A stretch of 64,000 nt of DNA from Terracoccus sp. 273MFTsu3.1 (lineage in GTDB: Bacteria > Actinomycetota > Actinomycetes > Actinomycetales > Dermatophilaceae), in assembly GCF_000383675.1 (NCBI RefSeq), contig NZ_KB911829.1, positions 1-64,000 on the forward strand, given 5' to 3'. This document shows, piece by piece, positions 7,348 through 15,389 of the stretch (positions are counted from its first letter, which is position 1; the number at the start of each line of letters is the position of its first letter). The translations under genes and the position numbers were made by a program. The notes beneath the pieces are model-generated. The model was not told the origin of the DNA, did not search any database, and was given only the letters and a program-made list of their open reading frames with translations.

Positions 7348-8127
7348 CTAACTCGTCGGCTTCGCTGAAGTGCGGAGAGACTCGTCGCCGCTGGGCGGGG
7401 GCAGCGACCGCCCGTTGGTCTGCGAGACGACGGAGGTCGGTCTTGTGGAAGGCACACCCGACGAACTCGCCCCCGAGGTCGGCGTAGCCGAGGGCACCTT
7501 CGAGAACGGCGAGGGATACTTGGTCACTTCCCCGAAGTTCGCCAGTGTTACGAAGATAGTGCCAATCAAGAAGCACGCGAACAGCACACGAAAACTCTTG
7601 GGAACGAAGTACTCTGCGGTTCCACCCTTCAGGACAAGAAGCCGCTTACCGGCACCGCTGGAAACTTTGACGAGCGCCTGCCCTTCGAGGAGTACCTGCC
7701 ACTCCCGATCAAACGGAGAAAAAGACTTCGCCAACGAGGCCCCTCCCGACGATTCAAAGATGACTAGTGGTGCCATCTCGTTCAGCACTTTGAACTTAGC
7801 ATTGTTCAATTGCTTCGCATCATCGATCTGCGCGACCCAGTAAAAGCAGAAAACGATACCTAGCAAGCATAGCGCGATGATCAGGAGAACGGTTGAGAGC
7901 CGCAACGTCTCTCTTTCGACCGACAGATTCGCGAGAACCGCGATCGCCAGCACGATAGCGGCGCAGACAGAGTAGTTGAAGCGGTTCATCGCAACGCGAC
8001 GCTCGGTTACTCGCTCCGAAGACTCGAATAGGAGCTTGTACTCCTCGAAAGACACGTGTGCGGGCGCCGGCGGTACGGTTGCCGGCGCGCTCGGGTCCGC
8101 CGCTGACGACAGCCCGCTCTTTGCCAT
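7348..8127 (-). CDS. RipA-like / SLATT-like membrane protein
   Basis: The protein has 259 residues counted from MAKSGLSS at 8127; a longer frame to 8172 exists but adds nothing recognisable. Residues ~26-47 (VSFEEYKLLFESSERVTERR) form an amphipathic helix, followed by two membrane helices (about 48-70 and 76-97), a cytoplasmic or beta-rich middle, a third hydrophobic stretch (FRVLFACFLIGTIFVTLANF), and a Ser/Thr/Pro-rich tail. The F-x-x-YK-x5-E-x5-RR then membrane-helix pattern resembles RipA-family octameric membrane proteins and, more loosely, SLATT effectors. Its tight linkage to the deoxyribosyltransferase-fold gene suggests a sensor-effector pair. Function is inferred, not known. Confidence 0.55.
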   Translation of the reverse strand: MAKSGLSSAADPSAPATVPPAPAHVSFEEYKLLFESSERVTERRVAMNRFNYSVCAAIVLAIAVLANLSVERETLRLSTVLLIIALCLLGIVFCFYWVAQIDDAKQLNNAKFKVLNEMAPLVIFESSGGASLAKSFSPFDREWQVLLEGQALVKVSSGAGKRLLVLKGGTAEYFVPKSFRVLFACFLIGTIFVTLANFGEVTKYPSPFSKVPSATPTSGASSSGVPSTRPTSVVSQTNGRSLPPPSGDESLRTSAKPTS

Positions 8128-8238
8128 GCCGCAAGGGTAGGGCACCGACCGCCCGCAAGTGCGGAGCGCCATCCGCCTGGCGACGCACAGACGGCTGCAG
8201 CTCTGCGTCCGCGTGAGTAGTTTCTGTACTGGCTCAAG

Positions 8239-8253
8239 CGCGCCTTCGGCGCG
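8239..8253 (-). terminator. Hairpin between the RipA-like operon and the broken gene
   Basis: CGCGCC-TTC-GGCGCG is a perfect 6-bp stem with a tight triloop, placed about 80 bases after the end of the minus-strand gene at 8331. It has no T-run, as is usual in this kind of genome. It could end that transcript before the defence operon. The region 8128-8330 otherwise shows only GC-rich partial repeats and must contain the promoter of the 8127 gene. Confidence 0.45.
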
Positions 8254-8330
8254 AAGAAGCGCGGGACCCCGCGATGGGGACCCCGCGCTCCGGCGCTGGC
8301 GCGCCTACGCGCACCCCACCGCACCCCGCG

Positions 8331-8833
8331 CTATGTGCTCGATGCCTCTCGGACCCGTCGGTACAGCACGGCTCGCGCTGCCCGACGTCGCAGCGTCTTA
8401 GGGCCCGCCCGCGTGTAGCTTGACCACCACGAAGCAGCACCTAGCAGCACTGCGCAGACCACCAAATGCGCAGGCCAAGGAATCTGCGACCCCATGAGCC
8501 AGCTCCCGAGGATGCTGACGAAGTAGCCACTGGCGAGGACGAGGTAGATCCATCCCACGACCCTGAACATCGTTCGGTGGCGTGCGATCAGTGAGTCTGC
8601 GATCTCGTCGGCCACCAAGCGACTCGCGAGGTCCCGATCCGCTGATCGCGCTCGGCACGAGCGCGGTCGGCTTCCCCAACAGCGTCCAGCCGCTGCGCAG
8701 CGGCCAATCGCTCGGCGTGATTGGCCAGCCAAACATCAACGCCGTGTCGGCCCCACCAGGTGCGCAGCCGGTCCGCCACCAGCAGGCCGACGGGAACGAG
8801 GGCGAACGCAGCGATCCAATCCGATAGAGACAT
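8331..8833 (-). pseudogene. Two-helix membrane protein gene with a frameshift
   Basis: Two frames together make one plausible protein. ATG 8833 begins MSLSDWIAAFALVPVGLLVA (a membrane helix), then a charged coiled-coil-like stretch (HAERLAAAQRL to RARAERDQR). Near 8640-8655 the sensible sequence moves to the other frame (DRDLASRLVADEIADSLIAR), continues through two membrane helices (VVGWIYLVLASGYFVSILG and PAHLVVCAVLLGAASWW) and stops at 8331. Neither frame alone gives a sensible domain. I see no known family. Either the gene is broken by one base or there is a sequencing error. As a small membrane protein at the island edge it may be another effector remnant. Confidence 0.5.
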
Positions 8834-9195
8834 GGCAGAAAGGTAGGCGCCACCACCGACAAACGACATACAACGGCAATAGACCACGGCCTTGGCGTCC
8901 AATTCAGGCGCTGGGGACGAGGGAGGCCCCAGCCGTCGTGCGCCGGGCCGGTTTCCAGGGAGGACCACTGCCCACCTCGAGCGCGTGGCGACGGCGACGA
9001 CCCGCTCGGCCTGATTCCACAAGCGCCTTCTGCGCGGCACCACCCAGCCCAGATCGTCGGGGTCACTGCACAGACCCGTGTGGCGCATCTGTGGCACACG
9101 GCGTCCGAGTCGGTCGACCGTAAGAGCCCATTAACGGCAGATGAGCAAGCACATCACCAGCCACCCCAATACCCATGAAAATAGGGCATATTCGG
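8834..9195. other. Non-coding island edge with integrase-end similarity
   Basis: No convincing gene. GTGGCGCATCTGTGGCACA at 9080-9098 matches 18 of 19 bases of 264-282, which lies inside the integrase 3' end of the chimeric gene. Such TGTGGCACA direct repeats beside an integrase stop and near a tRNA scar look like arm-type integrase-binding sites or the last bases of a lost integrase gene. Confidence 0.4.
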
Positions 9196-9237
9196 CTCCT
9201 AAAGCGGGTGTCGCAGGTTCGAATCCTGCCGGGGGCA
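9196..9237 (+). mobile_element. Attachment site: 3' half of tRNA-Arg(CCT)
   Basis: From the anticodon loop CTCCTAA (9196-9202) through the T-arm GCAGGTTCGAATCCTGC to the acceptor strand CGGGGGC and discriminator A (9237) this is the 3' half of a tRNA-Arg with anticodon CCT. The 5' half is missing: the five bases before the loop do not pair with AGCGG, and no GCCCCCG acceptor start lies upstream. Similarity beginning at the anticodon loop is the signature of tyrosine-integrase insertion. I take this as the right junction of the island; the intact tRNA should be at the other end, outside the window. Confidence 0.8.
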
Positions 9238-9239
9238 CG

Positions 9240-9796
9240 AGCGGGATATCCGCAGATCATCCGGGCGCCAACCGCGCCTCGGCGTCGACCGCCGCCTGCC
9301 CGGATGGGCACGTCACGGTGCCCCACGAAGGCCAGGGCCGAGCGCAGCACTTCTCGCGACAGTCCAGTTCGGCACCGGTCGACGCAGAGCAGCCGCGCAT
9401 GAAGACAGCACGCGCCCCGCGACCGGGACCAACGGGGCAGGTCGGGCACCGGTGACGATCCCCCTGCGAGACCGTCCGTGCAGGCGTATACCGGAGGATG
9501 GGCCGTTCGCCGACTGGCCCAGAACCGCTCGACGAGGTGGGCTGACCCGATGACCGAGCACGACCGTGGCACGGGCACACCACTCCGGATTCGGCGATGT
9601 TCCGCGACCAGGAACCGTCAGGACCGATGGACAGTCATGAGACGTCCCGCCGGTCCACACTGCCGAGACGCACGAGCGACTTCCGAGTCTGCGCGACCCA
9701 CGGCGACCACCTCACCTGTGCCCGAGGCGGAGTCCTGCCACCAGGCCGGCTCGCGCGCCTCCTGCCGGACGTCTCCACAACGATAGGAAGACCGTC
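9240..9796. other. Gene-free stretch after the island junction
   Basis: About 550 bases between the tRNA scar and the secreted-protein gene. I see no reading frame with protein-like composition on either strand, no RNA gene and no clear terminator. The last bases hold the Shine-Dalgarno (AGGAAG) of the gene at 9797. Confidence 0.5.
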
Positions 9797-10186
9797 ATGG
9801 TCAAGCGCCTCTGCGCCTCGCTCATCTCGGCGGCCATCGCATCCACAGCCTTCGCTGCGGCTGCCTCCGCCGACCCCAAGAACACCACGATCCCCTTGAC
9901 CTGCGACAACGGGCAGTCCATCCAGGCTGCGTTCAACGGCAACGGGGACTTCACTCCGGGACACGACGTCGCCAGCACGGCGACCTTCGTGCTCCAGTCC
10001 CTGCGGGCAACCCTGACGTTCACCCCCACCGGGGGCGAAACTGTCGTCGTCAGCCAGATCGACACGACCAAGCCGCACGTCGTCGGTGACCTCGTCACCT
10101 GTCACTTCGACTTCGAGCGCGTCACCCCCACGGGGACCTTCCACGGCGTCGGGACGTCGGTCGGCTTCATCACCCCGGCCTCGTGA
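9797..10186 (+). CDS. Small secreted protein of unknown function
   Basis: The protein has 129 residues. A signal peptide (MVKRLCASLISAAIASTAFA, cleavage near ASA-D) is followed by about 100 residues that look like one beta-sandwich (TIPLTCDNGQSIQAAFNGNG, alternating T/V strands). C36 and the Cys in VTCHFDF could form a disulfide. AGGAAG lies 7 bases before the ATG. It is the first host gene right of the island. No family recognised. Confidence 0.7.
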   Translation: MVKRLCASLISAAIASTAFAAAASADPKNTTIPLTCDNGQSIQAAFNGNGDFTPGHDVASTATFVLQSLRATLTFTPTGGETVVVSQIDTTKPHVVGDLVTCHFDFERVTPTGTFHGVGTSVGFITPAS

Positions 10187-10402
10187 GCGCAACCAGCTGC
10201 CGCGGACACGCTCACTTCGCCCGGGGGCCCGTGGGCACCGTCGACTGACGACCGCAGCAAGCGGCCACCACAGCCAGCCGCCACCGCCCCACGCCGACGC
10301 AGAGACTCCCCGACGAGGTGCACGAAACGCTCGTCACACGACACTCGGTGCTCCTAGAGTCACTGCCATGGCGGGGCGTGGGCGGCTGGACTGCTCCCGA
10401 CG

Positions 10403-12625
10403 ATGACGACAGGCGTGGGGGCGGTGGAGACCTCGGGCCCTGCTCCCCTGCCCTCCAGCGGCACCCAGGACCCGGACGGCAGGGACACACCGGACATCTC
10501 CCCCGCCGCCACCCCGACGCGACGCCTCGTCCGCCTCGCTGCCATCGCCGTCGCCTACTACCTCGGCGCCCGCCTCGGCCTCAGCCTCTCGCTCGTCGGG
10601 AACGACGTGACCCCGCTCTGGCCGCCGACCGGTGTCGCCGTCGCCGCGCTCATCGTCTTCGGGCGGTCGTACTGGCCGGCCGTTGCCGTCGCGGCCCTCG
10701 CGGTCAACCTGCCGATCAGCGCCAACCCTCTGGCCGCAGTCGTCACGGCCGTCGGCAACACCCTCGCGCCCGTCGTCGCGGTCACCTTCCTCCGGCGGGT
10801 CGGCTTCCGCCGCGAGCTCGACCGTCAGAGCGACGCCATCGCGATCGTCTTCCTCGGCGCCCTTGCGAGCATGCTCGTCAGCGCGACGATCGGCGCGGTC
10901 ACCCTGCTCGCGTCGGGCTCGATCACGACCGGACAGCTACCCGCCGCGTGGGCGGTGTGGTGGACGGGTGACGCGATGGGCGTCCTCACCGTCGCACCCT
11001 TCCTGCTCTGCCTGCCCCTCTTCTGGGAGCAGCGTCGCTGGCCGCTGCGGCTGTGGCTCGAGGCGCTGGCGATCCTCGTGGTGGCAAGCCTCGTCGTGGC
11101 GGCCGCCGTCACCACGGGGCTGCACATCTTCTTCCTCACCCTCCCGCTGCTGGGCTGGGCCGCCTGGCGCCTCCAGCTGCGGGGAGCCGCCCCTGCTGCG
11201 CTGATCGCGACGCTCCTCGCCACGGCGGCGGCCGCGCGGCAGCGAGGTCCCTTTGAGGGCAAGACGCTGCTCGAGCAGATGGTGACGCTCCAGGCCTTCA
11301 ACGCCTGCGTCGCCCTCACCTCCTTCTTCCTCGCCGCGCTCGTCAGCGAGCGCATGCAGACCGCCGCCGCCCTCACGGCGGCCGCGTCCGAGCTCGAACG
11401 ACGGGTCGAGCAGCGCACCGCCCAGCTGTCGGCGGCCAACACCCGGCTCGTCCAGGAGATCCAGGAGCGCTCCGAGGCCCAGGAGCAGCTGAGCCACGAG
11501 GAGGCCCGCGCGCAGCGCGAGCACCAGATCGCCGAGACCCTGCAGCGCAGCCTCCTGCCCGACCGTCTTCCCGACGTGCCGGGCGTCGCGCTCGCCGCGC
11601 GCTACGTGCCCGCGACGGCCGACGTCCAGGTCGGCGGCGACTGGTACGACGTCGTCCAGCTCCCCGGCGGCCTCATCGGGCTCGCCATCGGCGACGTCGC
11701 CGGGCACGGCCTCAACGCCGCCGCGACGATGGTCCAGGTCCGGATGGCCCTGCGCGCGTACGCCCTCCAGGACCCCTCGCCGCCCGCCGTCATGCGTGGC
11801 GTCCACCAGCTCGTCGCCCAGCTGCCGGTCCCCGAGATGGTCACGCTCATCTATCTCGTCTTCGACCCGGCCACGCGCCGCATCCGCTGGACCAACGCGG
11901 GCCACCCACCGGCGCTCGCCTTCGCTGACGGCCAGGGCGCCTTCCTCGAGGGCGCGCTCTCCCCGCCCGTCGGCGTCACCGTCGACGGCTCGTTCACCGA
12001 GGCCAGCGAGGTCCTGCCTCCGGGGGTGACCCTCCTGCTCTACACCGACGGCCTCGTCGAGCGCCGCGGCGTCTCCCTCACCGCTGGCCTCGCCCGCCTC
12101 GACCGCGAGGCCTGCGCCGTCCCCGACGACGACGTCGAGGCCCTCTGCGAGCGTCTCCTCGACACCTTCCTCGACGAGGAGCACATCGAGGACGACGTCG
12201 CGATCCTCGCCATGCGACCCGTGCCGTCGGTCGACGGCGAGCTCGACGTCCGGCTGCCCGCCGAGGCCCGCAACCTCGTGCAGGTCCGCAGCGCCCTGCG
12301 CCGCTGGCTCAAGGAGGCCGCCGTCTCCGAGCCAGACGTCAACGAGGTCCTCGTCGCCTGCGGGGAGGCCTGCGCCAACGTCGTCCAGCACGCCTACAGC
12401 GACCAGGAGTCAGTGGGCGAGCTCGTCGTCGAGGCCCGGCTCGACGGCGACGACCTCGTGGTGCGCGTCCGCGACCACGGCCACTGGCGCCCGGCAGCGG
12501 ACCGCGGCGGCGGCTGGGGACTCCACCTCATGCGCGCCCTCATGGACGACGTCGACGTCGAGCACACCCCCGCCGGCACCGACGTCCGCCTGCACCGTCG
12601 CGTCCACGTGGGGGTCGAGGCATGA
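10403..12625 (+). CDS. MASE1 sensor – PP2C phosphatase – anti-sigma kinase fusion
   Basis: The protein has 740 residues. A MASE1 membrane sensor with about eight helices fills residues ~45-310 (LWPPTGVAVAAL and WWTGDAMGVLTVAPFLL are typical). A coiled coil (~320-375) leads into a SpoIIE-type PP2C domain (~380-595) with VGGDWYDV and GDVAGHGLNAA carrying the metal-binding aspartates. A GHKL kinase domain (~610-735) has the N-box EACANVV and GGGWGLHLMRAL. The phosphatase would dephosphorylate a STAS antagonist and the RsbW-like kinase would rephosphorylate it, so both arms of a partner switch share one chain. The STAS gene follows with an ATGA overlap. The signal sensed by MASE1 is unknown. The nearby ECF gene is convergent; a link to it is only inference. 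Confidence 0.88.
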   Translation: MTTGVGAVETSGPAPLPSSGTQDPDGRDTPDISPAATPTRRLVRLAAIAVAYYLGARLGLSLSLVGNDVTPLWPPTGVAVAALIVFGRSYWPAVAVAALAVNLPISANPLAAVVTAVGNTLAPVVAVTFLRRVGFRRELDRQSDAIAIVFLGALASMLVSATIGAVTLLASGSITTGQLPAAWAVWWTGDAMGVLTVAPFLLCLPLFWEQRRWPLRLWLEALAILVVASLVVAAAVTTGLHIFFLTLPLLGWAAWRLQLRGAAPAALIATLLATAAAARQRGPFEGKTLLEQMVTLQAFNACVALTSFFLAALVSERMQTAAALTAAASELERRVEQRTAQLSAANTRLVQEIQERSEAQEQLSHEEARAQREHQIAETLQRSLLPDRLPDVPGVALAARYVPATADVQVGGDWYDVVQLPGGLIGLAIGDVAGHGLNAAATMVQVRMALRAYALQDPSPPAVMRGVHQLVAQLPVPEMVTLIYLVFDPATRRIRWTNAGHPPALAFADGQGAFLEGALSPPVGVTVDGSFTEASEVLPPGVTLLLYTDGLVERRGVSLTAGLARLDREACAVPDDDVEALCERLLDTFLDEEHIEDDVAILAMRPVPSVDGELDVRLPAEARNLVQVRSALRRWLKEAAVSEPDVNEVLVACGEACANVVQHAYSDQESVGELVVEARLDGDDLVVRVRDHGHWRPAADRGGGWGLHLMRALMDDVDVEHTPAGTDVRLHRRVHVGVEA

Positions 12626-13089
12626 GCGACCTCGCCCGCGTCGACACCCGCCGTGCCGGCACCACCCAGCTCGTCCGCATCACCGGCGAGCTCGACCTGT
12701 CCAACGCGCGCGAGCTCACCGACGCCGTGGGACACGCGGTCCCCGACGACGTCACGCTCGTCGTCGTCGACCTCAGCGGCACGACGTACCTCGACAGCGG
12801 CGGCATCGCCGCGTTCTTCCGCCTCTCCCAGCGGCTGCGGGACCGCCGCCAGGACCTCCGCCTCGTCGTCCCCGACGCCTCACCCATCCGCGCCGTCGTG
12901 GAGCTGACGCGGCTGAGCCAGGTGATCCCGGTCGACCAGAGTGCCCCCGACCTCTCCGGCCAGATGGCGTATGCCGCCCTCCCGCCCGACAGCGCGCCCG
13001 ACCGGTCCCAGCCCCCAGCCACGACAGACGCGCCCGACCCAGGTGCCCCTGACATGTCCGACCCCGAGGGCGATCAGCGCAACGGGTAG
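12622..13089 (+). CDS. STAS-domain anti-sigma factor antagonist
   Basis: The protein has 155 residues. The STAS domain spans about 8-110, with TGELDLSNA and the phosphorylation loop YLDSGGIAAFF (S59 is the expected phospho-site; the usual DSSG is DSGG here). A Pro/Asp-rich tail follows. The ATG overlaps the stop of the phosphatase/kinase gene by four bases, so the pair is translated together and S59 is the natural substrate of both enzymatic domains. The unphosphorylated form should bind and sequester an anti-sigma kinase. Confidence 0.87.
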   Translation: MSDLARVDTRRAGTTQLVRITGELDLSNARELTDAVGHAVPDDVTLVVVDLSGTTYLDSGGIAAFFRLSQRLRDRRQDLRLVVPDASPIRAVVELTRLSQVIPVDQSAPDLSGQMAYAALPPDSAPDRSQPPATTDAPDPGAPDMSDPEGDQRNG

Positions 13090-14894
13090 CTGCCCGATCC
13101 GGGCAGAGTCGCTCCGGAGCGCCCGGTGAAGAGGGCCACGAGGTCCCCCGAGAGACGGGGCTGCACGCGGGTGACCTCCACGACGAGCTCCCCGGCCCGC
13201 AGCCGTCCGTCGAACTGCGAGGTCGGCTGGCTCACGTGCTCGACGACCCGGGCGCCGTGCACGTCGCGCACCGACGTGACGAGCCATCCGGCCGGTGCCG
13301 TCAGGTGCGCGAGGTAGCCGCGGTCGCTCGGCGTGAACGTCAGCCTCGTCACCGTGCCGACCGGAGCGGGAGGCGGCACGACACTCGGCGTCGTCGTCGG
13401 CCGCGTGGACGTTGGCGTGGAGGTGGCGCTCGCGCTCGGGCTCGGGCTCCGGCTCGGGCGGCTCGTCGCGCTGGCACTCGTGCCGGTCGAGGTCGGCGCG
13501 GGGCTCGCCGGCGACCTCGTCTGCTGGTCGGCGCTCCCGGTGCGCCCGCCCGACGACCGGAAACGCGAGACACCCTCGGCCGTCGCGACGCCGATCACGG
13601 GTCGCGGCGCGGTCGACGTCGGCGCCGACGAGCGCGTCGTCTCGGCAGGGTTGGCCGACTCCGTCCCGTCCACCGGCCCGGCCGACGAGTCCCGACCCAC
13701 CGGCGCGTCGGCCGAGACCCGTCCGGTCGGCTGGAGCTGGAGCAGGAAGAGCGCGGCCGCGACGACGAGTGCGGCTGCGGCCACCACCGCGGCCGCCGAG
13801 CGACCCGGCACCGAGAGCACGCGACCGGCGACCCCGCCCGAGCCGTCTCCGGGACCGCCGTCGCCGACGTCGGCGGCGAACTCCGACAGGTCGTCGGCCC
13901 CGTCCATGAGCGAGGCCACTCCGACGGCGACCGGAATCGTGGCACCGCCGGTCGCTGCGACCCCACCCGCGCCCGCAGCGCCGGCACCATCAGCGCCGCC
14001 GCCCGCAGCGCCGGCACCCACCCTGCCGGCACCCACCGCGTCGGCGGCACCGACTCCCGACGCCAACGCGAACGCTCCCGGCAGCAGCACCGGCGCGACA
14101 CGCAGGCGGATGGCTGCGTCGACGTCGAAAACGTCGAGCACCGCGGCCCGGCACCGGGCGCAGCCGTCGAGGTGCGCGTCGACGCGCTCGCGGGCCTTGA
14201 CCGGGAGCGAGTCGCGCACGTAGCCACCGAGCTGGCGTCGCACCGCTCGACAGTCCGCGTCGCCGGCGTTCGAGACGAGCTCGGACAGGAAGGTCTGGCG
14301 CAGCCGCTCGCGCGCCCGCTTGCTCCGGCTCGCGATGCCGTTCGGCGTCGTGCCCAACCCGGGAGCGATCTGGTGCGGCTTCTCCTCGTGCACGACCAGG
14401 CGCCAGAGCAGCGACCGGGACTCGTCGGGCAGCGAACGCCAGGCCGCCCAGACGGCGTCACGCTCCTCGGCGTCGACGGCCTCGTCCTCCGCCGAGGCGG
14501 CGGTGCGGGTGTCGACGGTCGCCTCGTCGTCCGTCAGCACGACCCGGTTGGTGTAGCGCCTCGCGACGTCGATGTTGGCTCGGCGCAGCGTGCTGAGCAG
14601 GTAGGGCCGGAAGGCGGTGTCCGGGCCGCCTCCACCGCGGAGGGCATCGAGGGTACGGGTGAAGCTCTCGCTGACGAGGTCGTCGACGTCGCTCGGCGAC
14701 GCGACCCGGGAGGCGAGCCGTCGGGCCGCCGGCTCGTGCCTCGACCACAGCACCGAGTACGCGGTGTCGTCGCCCGACCGCACCCGCTCGACGAGCTCCG
14801 CGTCGCTCTCGGGCCCGTCGACGCGTACGCCCTCGTCCGCCCCCGCCGCGGACTCGCCTGCCACGCCGCCATGCTCGTCGTGCGCCCGCTCCAC
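13074..14894 (-). CDS. Membrane-anchored ECF sigma factor with built-in zinc anti-sigma domain
   Basis: The protein has 606 residues. Sigma region 2 is at ~32-118 (DVDDLVSESFTRTLDAL) and region 4 at ~142-205 (LPDESRSLLWRL then the helix-turn-helix). A zinc-finger motif H241-x3-C245-x2-C248 follows, as in ZAS anti-sigma factors. Then come an Ala/Gly-rich linker, one membrane helix (367-387), a long Ser/Thr/Pro-rich external segment, and a small C-terminal domain (~525-606). Sigma, anti-sigma, anchor and sensor are thus one polypeptide, as in ECF52/53-type factors of actinobacteria; release probably needs proteolysis. The 3' end overlaps the convergent STAS gene by 16 bases. ATG 14894 is the only start that keeps region 2 complete. 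The extreme GC of the linker makes the opposite strand open for 576 codons; that frame is not protein-like. Confidence 0.83.
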   Translation of the reverse strand: MERAHDEHGGVAGESAAGADEGVRVDGPESDAELVERVRSGDDTAYSVLWSRHEPAARRLASRVASPSDVDDLVSESFTRTLDALRGGGGPDTAFRPYLLSTLRRANIDVARRYTNRVVLTDDEATVDTRTAASAEDEAVDAEERDAVWAAWRSLPDESRSLLWRLVVHEEKPHQIAPGLGTTPNGIASRSKRARERLRQTFLSELVSNAGDADCRAVRRQLGGYVRDSLPVKARERVDAHLDGCARCRAAVLDVFDVDAAIRLRVAPVLLPGAFALASGVGAADAVGAGRVGAGAAGGGADGAGAAGAGGVAATGGATIPVAVGVASLMDGADDLSEFAADVGDGGPGDGSGGVAGRVLSVPGRSAAAVVAAAALVVAAALFLLQLQPTGRVSADAPVGRDSSAGPVDGTESANPAETTRSSAPTSTAPRPVIGVATAEGVSRFRSSGGRTGSADQQTRSPASPAPTSTGTSASATSRPSRSPSPSASATSTPTSTRPTTTPSVVPPPAPVGTVTRLTFTPSDRGYLAHLTAPAGWLVTSVRDVHGARVVEHVSQPTSQFDGRLRAGELVVEVTRVQPRLSGDLVALFTGRSGATLPGSGSYPLR

Positions 14895-15389
14895 GATCCT
14901 CTGTCCCCCACCCGTACGCCGACGTCCCGTCGGCTGTCTCGACCCACGCTCCAGCAGGGTGCGTGACCGGGCGCCGGGTCCCGTCCCCGACCCGTCGGCG
15001 CGTCAGCAACGCACCTCACGCATCCTCCCCCTGAAGACGCGCGAGAGACCGAATCATGGCGCGACATGCCCGCGGATGTACAGGGTTGGCGGCATGCCGG
15101 GTGATTTGCGTGCGTTTGCGACACACCTCGCGGGCCTGGACGTCTTCCCCTGTGATGCGCCGCGCCGGCCACGGGGGGCGGCGCCCCGTGCGAGCCGTGG
15201 GGGCCACGGTCGGCGCATCACGGACGGCGGCGACGGGGCTGCCGTCCGACGGGTGGTGGGTGCTCCCGAGGAGGGGACGGGAGCACCCACCAGAGGCCGG
15301 GCCGGCTTGCCCAAGAGCCGGATCCGGCCCGGACCTGCGTGCGACGATGGAGGCTCCACGACCCACGACCGTCACCCCGGGAGCAGCAC
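14895..15389. other. Gene-free stretch with a long hairpin
   Basis: Between the divergent ECF and AhpD-like starts. It includes a perfect 15-bp stem (TGGTGGGTGCTCCCG at 15254-15268, complement at 15278-15292, 9-base loop). No convincing gene; a short frame from 15093 has an arginine-rich, random-looking composition. The hairpin may be a transcript-end structure or leader element of the gene at 15390. Confidence 0.45.

Noticed and set aside
2257-8833. Restriction-modification or CBASS/Cap genes in the island
   Set aside because: No methyltransferase motifs, no restriction nuclease and no CD-NTase (GS-x-D-x-D) in this block; the only nucleotidyltransferase fold is at 51856 in host DNA.
8834-9097. 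N-terminal extension of the broken membrane protein
   Set aside because: Upstream sequence is Arg/Pro-rich without structure; ATG 8833 starts directly at a good membrane helix.
9130-9240. A complete tRNA-Arg gene
   Set aside because: Only the 3' half matches; no acceptor 5' strand, D-arm or 5' anticodon stem upstream.
13236-14966. Long open plus-strand frame (576 codons) opposite the ECF gene
   Set aside because: Arg/Gly/His-rich random composition, no domain; caused by high GC opposite a real gene that has sigma motifs.
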